A stretch of DNA of 64,000 bases, from contig JBANSL010000004.1 of the NCBI GenBank assembly GCA_037127255.1, forward strand, positions 3,038,001 to 3,102,000, read 5' to 3'. The translations under genes and the position numbers were made by a program. Below, piece by piece: positions 56,396 to 64,000 of this stretch. The notes under the pieces were generated by a model, which had not been told where the DNA came from, ran no database searches, and saw nothing but the letters and a program-made list of their open reading frames with translations. Each line of letters begins with the position of its first letter. Positions within the stretch are counted from its first letter, which is position 1. Source of the DNA: Persicaria tinctoria. Lineage: Eukaryota > Streptophyta > Magnoliopsida > Caryophyllales > Polygonaceae.

Positions 56396-56604
56396 TAAAA
56401 GAATCTCGATCCAATGATCAAGGTTCCTATACGGCATCCATGGAAGGGGAATTGAAGCTTTGTGTGTGGGAGAGAGGTTAGAACGTAACAAACTTTTCTT
56501 GATTCAGTTGTGTTCCAATTACATTGTGGTTACATGTATTTATAATGTGTCCTGCATACACAATGACTAAAATACCCCTAACCACAATGGCTACACTCTC
56601 TATA
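56396..56604 (-). repeat. 5' LTR of the minus-strand copia element
   Basis: 209 bp, differing from the 3' LTR by two substitutions and a 4-bp deletion in a TA run. Confidence 0.95.
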
Positions 56605-56609
56605 ATAAT

Positions 56610-58093
56610 TTATTTTATGTATATAAAATAGATTCTAATACAATATCGTAAATTTAATTTACTCTATTTTCTGCGTAAATTTTAAAAGTATTTGCATTCT
56701 TGTACAAATAATTTTTTTATATAAAATATGTGTATAGGTGTGAGGATTTGATTCAAACTAATTAATTAACATAAAAATAATAGTCGATCACACAAGAAGA
56801 AGATATCAATTTATATACAATATTAGTTTAATTTGTTTTGATATAAATCAATTTGTTATTAACACACCTACTAAAATTAGCCAAAAAAAATATTGATAGG
56901 ATATGTGGATAAATAAAATTTTGATTTAATTTAAAGTCATCCCATTTAAATAAAATAAAATGTAATCATGATTATGGTTTATTTGGGAGTTGGGACCATA
57001 TATATATTTTGATGGATAGAGATTGAATTTAGCAAATAATATGATAAAACATAAAATATAGAATATATGGAGGGATAAAAATTGAGGCAATAAGCTCAAT
57101 TTCTTAACTTAATTAAACAAATGTCAACGAAAAATCAAATTAAGCAAATGTCCATGATCGGATAGTCCAAAGTACACAAATCTAGACTTCTCATTCTTCT
57201 TCCTTCTCTCCCTCTTCCTATGTTCTTCTCTTCCTTTTCCTTCTGTTCTTCTTATCCTCCTCTCTCTAACAACGTTTGCGGAGATGAAAACAGCTTTCAA
57301 CCTTTGTTTCCGGCCTCCGAAGCTGGTATTTTTGTTCCAAAGTCGCGTTGGGATCAGGATAGATGGCACTGGTATTTTTGCTCACCCCTTGTATTATACA
57401 TTTTTTAAAACTTGAAGAATTATATTTAAAAAACATATAATTAAGGAGTGATTAAATGTAATTTTCAAAATTAATAAAGGCCAATTTATGCAAAATGGGC
57501 CAAATAACAGCTTAACCTAAATTTGTGCTCCATTAGACTTTTTAAAAAATTGTAATGGTAGAGTTGAGAAGAACTCAATCAGTTTATTTAAAAATCGATA
57601 GTCATAAAGATTTAATAACCCTACCTCCACAAATCCTATTTTTCTCCTCTCTTTTTTTCTTTTAGCTCAATTTTTGTGAGAAAAAAAAAAAAAACTACCG
57701 ATTTGAGTTTTTTCATAACTCTACTGGAGTTTTTCATTGCACAAATTAAGCCTACCAAATTATATCTCAAATTTTGACAAAATAGGCCTTTGCTCTCCTC
57801 TCATTTAATCTTTTATAGAGCGTCACCAAACATGTGAGGTTTTGACTATAAGAAAAACCCTAAGTTCAATACATCCACAGGACCACAATCCACTCCAAAC
57901 TGTTTTGAGGTAAACAATATGAACTCACCCTTAAAAGCTTTACACACTAAACATATATATTTGTGAAATTAAAGCCAACTTTAGGGGTGGTTAAGAAAAA
58001 TACCATGAACTTTTAAGGTTGTAAAAAAAGAAAGACAACTAGAAAATGAGTTGCAAATACCCACATCCTTCACTCTTAACCCAAGGCCGGGCC
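56610..58093. other. Intergenic, AT-rich
   Basis: No supported gene. Short frames at 57124-57408 on both strands are pyrimidine/purine-rich and look fortuitous. Confidence 0.35.
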
Positions 58094-58154
58094 GGGTGTG
58101 TTTGAATTCCAAATGCATTGTGTTTATAATGCAAAATGATAAGATGGTGTTTGA

Positions 58155-58559
58155 TAGGGGTGGGCACAAATCCCGGTCCCGTCCCGATCCCGGTGGAATT
58201 TCGAGAAAAAATATCGAATCCCGTCCCGCAAAAATTATGCGGGACGACCCGTTCCAATCCCGCAAATCCCGTCCCATTCCACATATATATATAATAATAT
58301 TATATTATATATAATATTATGTTATATAATATGTATTATATTATATATACTATATGGTGTGTATATAAATATATCTCTATTCTCTATATATTTATATGTA
58401 TATATTAGATTACGTTTACAGTGTATATATGCACACACTGTATACATTACATTATATGCACACACTGTATACATGTACAATGTAATGCACACTTACACTG
58501 TAATGCACTTGTGCACACACTGAGATTTTAGCCCCAACGAATAAACACACTAAGATATT

Positions 58560-58604
<45 letters not shown>

Positions 58605-58852
58605 ATATAGGGTAACCCGTAAAATACAAAAAAAAAATATTTATATGCGTTACGTCTTTGAAAATCGTAAAATATATAGGAAATTTTTATTTTTTTATAA
58701 TCTTCTTTATTTGAGGGACATGGCCCGTCCCATCCCGGGAGGAACAAGGCCCGTGCGGGATTAAAAAAAAAAGAGTAAATCCCGTCCCGGTCCCGTCCCG
58801 CAAAAATTACGTGGGACGACCTCCGTCCCGTCCCGTCCCGCGCCCACCCCTA
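58155..58852. mobile_element. hAT-like MITE filled with CCCGTCCCG motifs, 698 bp
   Basis: The terminal repeats TAGGGGTGGGC and GCCCACCCCTA are perfect. The flanking 8-mers GTGTTTGA (58147-58154) and GTGTTTGG (58853-58860) agree at 7 of 8 positions, and the intact relative at 21295 has a single copy of this site. Both ends carry dense CCCGT/CCCGATCCCG motifs. The middle has a long (AT)n run (about 58562-58596) and ACACTGTA-type repeats. Confidence 0.88.
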
Positions 58853-59056
58853 GTGTTTGGTTAACAAAAATTTTAAGGTGTTTAAATTATGATTTTTTTG
58901 GATATCACGATATATCAATTAAAATGCAATTATTTTATCTCGATTTATGTGATTATTTGATTAAATTACGATTTTACTTTAGTTTTTACGAGATTTTTAT
59001 TTTTACAACCAAACGGATCGGACATATAAAACGAGGTAAAATAATTGCATTATAAT

Positions 59057-59304
59057 CAGTAGCGGAGCCAGAAATAATCTTGGGGTGGGCAAAAAATGAG
59101 AAGGGATGCGCTGCTGCCAAGGTTCGAACTAGGGTGGGTGGGCAAATTTCAAGAAAAACAGCTTTAAAAGAACCACTGGTCCAAAGAACCACTAGACCAG
59201 AGAACTTTACATGTTCTTTACCCCAACTAACAAAATTTCATACATGTTTTTTGGATTTGGGGTGAGCTTGAACCCACACTAACCCGCCCCTGTATCCACC
59301 ACTG
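59057..59304. mobile_element. hAT-like MITE with CAGTAGCGGAGCC end, 248 bp
   Basis: A perfect 8-bp duplication, ATTATAAT (59049-59056 and 59305-59312), is present where the intact Tourist relative has one copy. The inverted ends are imperfect: CAGTAGCGGAGCCAG on the left and, on the opposite strand, CAGTGGTGGATACAG. Confidence 0.88.
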
Positions 59305-59340
59305 ATTATAATGAAAATGCAATGGAATTCAAACACACCC

Positions 59341-59743
59341 TAAGATTCGGAAAAAGAATCTTGAAAATAGGGTATCTTCTTGTGATGAAAGCACTTTACC
59401 TGTTTGTTTTTTGGTATGAAAAGGTAATGATTACCCTTATGAATATAGCATATATTTAAGTTAAGATTTATTGATCACTATTCTAATCATTCCTCTTCTT
59501 CTCCCATTTTTCATACAAATTTATTACCCTTCCATTCTCTAATTTGAAGGTGGGTAACCAATACTTATAGGATGGGCTAATAATCCCCCCATCCTTTTCT
59601 CCAAACTCACAAAAAATGATAATCATATACATTTTATGTGTAAAGTTTAATATCTTATCTTTCCATTCCCTAGCTATCTAAACAAACGAGCCCAAATGCT
59701 TGGTATACCCAATGTAAAATAGACTAAACCACTAGTTTCAATA
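59341..59743. other. Intergenic, nothing recognised
   Basis: AT-rich sequence without genes or clear repeats. Confidence 0.3.
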
Positions 59744-59752
59744 TATAAAAAA

Positions 59753-60453
59753 GGGAAAATTACAGAAAACCACCCTTTAAATATGGGTGTTTTCACTTAA
59801 CCACCCCTTAAATTCAAAATTACATAAAACCACCCTTTAAATGGTATTTGTTTACAACTCACCACCCATTCAACTATTTTCGTTACTTTATCATTAAGTA
59901 TATTATATTTTAATATTTTTAAACTCAAATTTGATTGTAAATATATTCAAATTTTGAATTTAAGGGCCCAATTATATTTTAGGGATCATTGCATTTATTT
60001 ATAAAAATAATAATCAATAAAGCCTAGAATTATTATCTTAATTTATGTTTGAAAATGTTTATAAATGTTTAAAACATTATGTAAATTACTCTTATTTAAA
60101 ATATAAATAAATAAGAGTAATTTCCATAATATTTTAAAATTCTATAAATATTTTCAACCATAAATTAAGATAATAACTCTAGGCTATATTTATTTTATTT
60201 TTTAAAAATAAATAAAATAATCCTTAAAATATGACCAACCCCTTAAATTCAAAATTTGAATATATTTACAATTAAATTTGAGTTTAAAAATATTAAAATA
60301 TAATATATTTAATGATAAAGTAACGAAAATAGTTGAATGGGTGGTGAGTTGTAAACAAATACTATTTAAAGGGTGGTTTTAAGTAATTTTGAATTTAAGG
60401 GGTGGTTAAGTGAAAACACTCATATTTAAAGGGTGGTTTTATGTAATTTTCCC
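59753..60453. mobile_element. Giant-hairpin MITE of Mutator type, 701 bp
   Basis: A perfect 9-bp duplication, TATAAAAAA, flanks it (59744-59752 and 60454-60462). The ends are GGGAAAATTACA on the left and the complement GGGAAAATTACATAAAACC from the right. The left and right halves are complementary almost to the centre (about 60103), giving arms of about 340 bp. Repeated ACCACCC(T)TTAAAT motifs fill the outer arms. A 9-bp duplication and GGGAAAATTA-type ends fit Mutator-like elements. No coding frame. Confidence 0.9.
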
Positions 60454-60511
60454 TATAAAAAATGAGTTGCAAATAATAGAACAAACACTTTCAACGACTC
60501 ATTACTTGATT

Positions 60512-60768
60512 CAGTGGTGGATCCTGGACCATTTGGCTTGGAAGTTTGGGGGGGAAATCAAAAGTTTTTTTTTTTTTGTTATCTATGAAATTTTTTAAAA
60601 AAAAATTTGAAGACATACATAAAATTGTAGTTAAAATAAACCATTTTTATTAACATTTTCCAAAAAGAAAATATAGTCTTGAATTTCTGACAAATTAATG
60701 TTTTAAAATATTAATTTCTATCCTGAAAATGTAGCCACCCCCAATCCTTATAATGGGATCCACAACTG
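60512..60768. mobile_element. hAT-like MITE with CAGTGGTGGATCC end
   Basis: The left end is CAGTGGTGGATCCTGG, and the right end on the opposite strand is CAGTTGTGGATCCC. The target duplication is poor (ACTTGATT against ACTTTCAA). It is related to 59057 and 31402. Confidence 0.55.
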
Positions 60769-61195
60769 ACTTTCAAAATTGATGCTAAGTTTGGCAACCA
60801 ATTTCGAAAGGGTCGAAATAGCCCTTTTTTCCTGCCAACTTGACAAGTACGAGCAGCAGATTTCAAGTGAATTGCGATGTGAATTAATGGGAATTTATCA
60901 AAGGGATTAGTTTAAATTGAATTTTATTTGATTGCATATGTGTGTTATCTGAATTCTGAATTGGTCAAAGTCAATGGATATATATATAACTTGTTTAATT
61001 TGGTTTTTTTTTTTTTTGAAATCATCTTTAATTTGGTTGTTTTATTTTATCACAATTAATCCCAATTAAGGATGAAAATGACTCATTTGAATGATTTTAA
61101 TTTCCCTAGTTAGCAAAGATATGTATAAATTTGCTAACTGCACCATACGTGCGTATATTCTCATGACTAATTAAATCGAAAACCAATCATATCAC

Positions 61196-61380
61196 AAGTT
61201 GGTGTAGTTGTTGTGGGGCTACTTAACATCTCATGTCAAGAGGCCACTTCTAAGTTTGAATCCCCTTGTAAACATGAAGTCGGCAAGTCGCTTGTGAGTG
61301 GGATGGTCAACCCCTTAAATGAGTCATATATTATCCGATTCAGATGTAAACACGGTGATGAATAGTCTTTATTCTTTAAT
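61196..61380 (+). mobile_element. tRNA-derived SINE
   Basis: An A-box-like TTGGTGTAGTTGTTG and a B-box-like AAGTTTGAATCCCC lie about 55 bp apart. The body contains TTGTGAGTGGGATGGTC and AACCCCTTAAATGAG and matches the minus-strand copy at 21590-21785. Confidence 0.7.
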
Positions 61381-61784
61381 GCATGGCATAAAAACAATTA
61401 GCAGTTGAACATGTCATTCCTTTTCGTAAATGTTCATCAAATTTGAATCCCATTTTCATCATCATTTAGCACGGAACTAAAATTTGTTTTTTGTACTCTT
61501 TTTATATAAAATTTGTCATAACTTTTTGACGGCCAAGAGATTGTTTGCAAATGTATATCGATCACAAATATATACAATGTTTAAGCACGTGTTGTTGATC
61601 GAGTAGATTATATGCAGCAGCCCAGCAGATCCAAAACAATCTAATTATCACCCACCCAAAAAGTTTTTGACTTTAATTTGTTTTTTAATTAAACCCACTG
61701 GACACTAAATTTTGTCGTCGACTCTGATCATATATCAGTATATATTTAAATAGATTGTGCACAAGACAATTACAATAATATCCA
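61381..61784. other. Intergenic, nothing recognised
   Basis: No gene or repeat end is seen. Confidence 0.3.
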
Positions 61785-61792
61785 GTAAGAAG

Positions 61793-62221
61793 TAGACCTG
61801 TAAAACGGGTTATTCGGATCGGTTTCGGGTAAAACGGGTCTCGGGTAAAATGGGTTCCGGGTTTTTCGGGTTGACTCGAACTCGGGTTTGATCGGGTTTC
61901 GGGTCATTTCGGGTCGATTTCGGGTTTGTCAATTTTTTCTTTTTTAAATTAAAAAAATCATAATTTGATAATTTTGTGATAAATTTTAATTATATATAAA
62001 AAAAATTAATTATATATAATTATAAATCAACCGGGTCAATTGGGTAAATCGAGTCAAAATTACCGGGTCAATCGGGTCACCGAGTCGAAACCCAGATTAC
62101 CCGAAAAATTTCGGGTTTTTCGGGTTCGGGTCGAAAAAAAAATTCAAGTCAAAATTTTCGGGTTCGAATCGGAAATTTTTCGGCTCGGGTCACCGGGTCG
62201 GGTTGTGTTTTGACAGGTATA
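61793..62221. mobile_element. hAT-like MITE filled with GGGTC/GGGTT motifs, 429 bp
   Basis: A perfect 8-bp duplication, GTAAGAAG, lies at 61785-61792 and 62222-62229. The ends are TAGACCTGTAAAACGGG on the left and, on the opposite strand, TATACCTGTCAAAACAC. Motif arrays (CGGGTTTCGGGTC and variants) fill both ends. Same family as 37590-38394 but half the length. Confidence 0.9.
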
Positions 62222-62323
62222 GTAAGAAGCAATAGCACATAATGTATGGCAAAATCTTTGTTTTTTTAAAACGTCGAATTAATTAAACTAAGTAATTAAA
62301 AAAAAAAACAATGTTAATATATA

Positions 62324-62558
62324 CTCCCTCCGTTTCAAAATACATGGTCTTTTACTTTTCGGCACGCTTTTTAAGGAGCGAAAAACTCTATGAAATATTA
62401 TTTTTTAATTAAATTTTTTTATATAATTAGATACTTATTAGTAATAAGTATCAAATAGTATAAAAATTTTAATCAAATAAATAATATTTTATAGAGTTTT
62501 CCGCTTCTTAAAAAACGTGTTAAAAAGTAAAAAGCCATCTATTTTGAAACGGAGGGAG
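62324..62558. mobile_element. Stowaway MITE, 235 bp
   Basis: The ends CTCCCTCCGTTTCAAAATA are nearly perfect on both strands, with TA duplications at 62322-62323 and 62559-62560. The inner arms (GGCACGCTTTTTAAGGAGCG) also pair. Confidence 0.92.
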
Positions 62559-62877
62559 TATAATTGAAGATTGGGCAAGTGGTGTTGGGATGATGATCGG
62601 AAAGCAGATAAGGCATGACGAAATCCAAGCCAATTGTGATCAATTACCAGACAAATTAAAGAGTGTCATCATTCATAGATTTTTGTTGTGGTGTGTTCTT
62701 AATTTGAATGTTGGTCATGGATTAAGGCTACATTAACATTATATATGAATATGATTATATGCAATTCAACAACCCATTTGCGTTTGATCAATCAGCTGTT
62801 TGAATCTCTTATATTGACCCTTTTCTTTAATGATTTTTTTTATTACAGATGAGTGAATCCGAATTAATTGTTGCGTT

Positions 62878-63072
62878 GTAACGAGAATTATAAAAGAGAA
62901 AGAAGACACAGAGATTTACGTTGTTACCTACGTTCATGGGTAGAAATGTACAAGTTTTGTATTAGAGTAGACGAAAAAATAGGTTCTCTACCCGTGGACG
63001 TAGGTAACACATCGTTGTCGAACCACGTAAATCTTTGTGTCTTTCTTATCTTTTATTATTCTCGTTACAACA
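62878..63072 (+). repeat. Copia-type LTR end with an inverted duplication
   Basis: The block ends TTACAACA just before a primer site, so it is the 3' end of a 5' LTR. The right part (GGACGTAGGTAACACA, ACCACGTAAATC, CTCGTT) is typical of plant copia LTRs. The left part (62878-62957) is the reverse complement of the same sequence. Together they form a palindrome of about 190 bp with a loop near 62970. Confidence 0.65.
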
Positions 63073-63075
63073 AAC

Positions 63076-63087
63076 TGGTATCAGAGC
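63076..63087 (+). other. Primer-binding site of the edge element
   Basis: TGGTATCAGAGC lies three bases inside the LTR end. Confidence 0.85.
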
Positions 63088-63119
63088 AAGGTTTCGGGGT
63101 TCGTTATCCGGTGAGAAAG

Positions 63120-63610
63120 ATGTCTACTTTGAACATCATGATTGACAAGTTCACACGGAGGAACAGTTTCAGTCTCTAACAGATCAACATGCAAGTTTTG
63201 CAAGGCAACGGGGATTATGGGGGTCGTTGTCGAGCAAGGGCGAAACTATTGAGATGGTCACTTTAATGGAGAAGGCGGAGCAGTTTCAGTCTTTGGCATA
63301 TCAAGATGCGGACTCTGTTTTCGCAACAGAGCCGATAGAGGCAACTGTCGAGGAATCTGGAAGAAAGCGTTGAGGCATCCGGTTTGGAGGAGAAGACGTA
63401 TTCTACCATTATGGTGTGTCTTGTAGATGGTGTCATCACTAAGAGCTCTGATGAGGATCCAGTACATCTACATTGCATTGCATCTCGTACATCTAGTGTT
63501 ACAGTGCATTTGGTACATCTGAGAGGATTCAAGTCAATGTGGAGATTCTAGTATATCATAGCATTGTCAAATGCGTTCGGTACATCTATGAACATTCAAG
63601 GCACGGTGGA
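63120..63610 (+). pseudogene. Remnant of a copia gag start
   Basis: ATG 63120 opens MSTLNIMIDKFTRRNSFSL, a recognisable copia gag opening. It is followed at once by TAA at 63177-63179, where the family has Trp. About 430 bp of degraded, repetitive sequence follows before the 3' LTR, so most of gag and all of pol are absent. Confidence 0.6.
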
Positions 63611-63614
63611 GATT

Positions 63615-64000
63615 TGTTAGAATGTCTTGAATCTAATTGGTTTAGATTTGAGCTTTATTGATAAAGCTAATTTAGATAGAATTAGGTTTATCGATCTATT
63701 CGCGCCTTATTGATAGATTTATCCTAGTATGATTAGATTTATTTTAAGTTATATAATCTCCTATAGGCAAAACCCTAAAAGTATTCAACACAATTAAGTT
63801 GAGTCCTGACTGAGTGACTGGTAACCGTCATGGGTTTAGGGGGCAAGGCCCCGACCAATAGAGGGTCCGGGCTAGTGGTGGTTCAGTCACGGTATTCTAT
63901 GTTTACAGGGTTATCGTTTATCAGTCAGTGTGGGTGACACATCTTGTAATCCCCGTCTAGTTTCGGGAAGCTCCTTAATGAAATCTCTCAGTGTGAATGT
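63615..64000 (+). repeat. Start of a 3' LTR, cut by the window edge
   Basis: TGTTAGAATGTCTTG begins after the purine-rich GGTGGAGAT, the expected junction of polypurine tract and LTR. The LTR continues past the window. The 5' LTR copy lacks this start, so it is truncated. Confidence 0.6.

Larger units (their letters stand above)
51714..56604 (-). mobile_element. Ty1/copia LTR retrotransposon, very young LTRs, broken coding region
   Basis: The 4891-bp element is flanked by the 5-bp duplication ATAAT (51709-51713 and 56605-56609). The LTRs (213 and 209 bp) differ by two substitutions and a 4-bp TATA indel. The ends are TA...TA on the element strand, again non-canonical. The primer site is an exact initiator tRNA-Met complement and a purine tract (51927-51936) precedes the 3' LTR. 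Domain order is copia type. It is a different lineage from the element at 25064, judging from its gag and RNase H wording. Confidence 0.96.
58094..59340. mobile_element. Tourist-like MITE split by two hAT-like insertions
   Basis: The outer ends are GGGTGTGTTTGAATTCC on both strands. Leaving out 58155-58860 and 59057-59312, the remainder follows the intact copy at 21295-21565 from end to end. The 3-bp target duplication is not preserved (GCC and TAA). Confidence 0.85.

Noticed and set aside
1..64000. CRISPR arrays, operons, rRNA genes or phage-like modules
   Set aside because: None seen; all evidence points to plant nuclear DNA.

Overview
This is a eukaryotic nuclear window from a flowering plant, most likely a eudicot. 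The evidence is plant-specific transcription factor families (AHL, SHI/STYLISH), a short GT-AG intron, plant-type LTR retrotransposons primed by initiator tRNA-Met, and many plant MITE families. An asterid/Lamiales affinity is only an impression. There are no operons, CRISPR arrays or prokaryotic signals.

Three host genes are convincing, all on the minus strand and far apart. An AT-hook/PPC (AHL) nuclear protein lies at 7538-8479, a two-exon SHI-RELATED SEQUENCE zinc-finger transcription factor at 16884-17990, and a DUF4228/PADRE-domain protein with a potential N-myristoylation start at 35458-36117. Each has a TATA-like box at a plausible distance upstream. Nothing shows that they act together.

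The rest is mobile DNA in various states of decay. From left to right: a broken Mutator-like transposase gene cut by the window edge (1-1815); a Ty3/gypsy LTR and leader fragment (about 3880-5110); an AT-rich Helitron candidate (12311-16075) with a duplicated 5' terminus; a 16-24 kb cluster of Stowaway, Tourist and hAT-like MITEs and a SINE; a 5-bp-TSD-bounded Ty1/copia element (25064-30049); a 5'-truncated LINE tail with an uninterrupted RNase H frame (30461-31004); more MITEs and decayed retroposon tails; a deleted Ty3/gypsy element (44451-48569); a second copia element on the minus strand (51714-56604); a Tourist MITE carrying two hAT-like insertions (58094-59340); a 701-bp, 9-bp-TSD hairpin that looks like a Mutator MITE (59753-60453); and a truncated copia-like element at the right edge whose LTR end has been inverted and duplicated.

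LTR divergence read by eye gives a relative order: copia at 51714 (2 substitutions plus a 4-bp indel), then copia at 25064 (4 transitions in 250 bp), then gypsy at 44451 (roughly 6 percent). I found no convincing new host gene system. The most unusual signals are hAT-like MITEs filled with family-specific short motif arrays, the giant hairpin element, non-canonical LTR ends on both copia elements, and the fact that both young copia elements carry a stop at the same conserved tryptophan codon.
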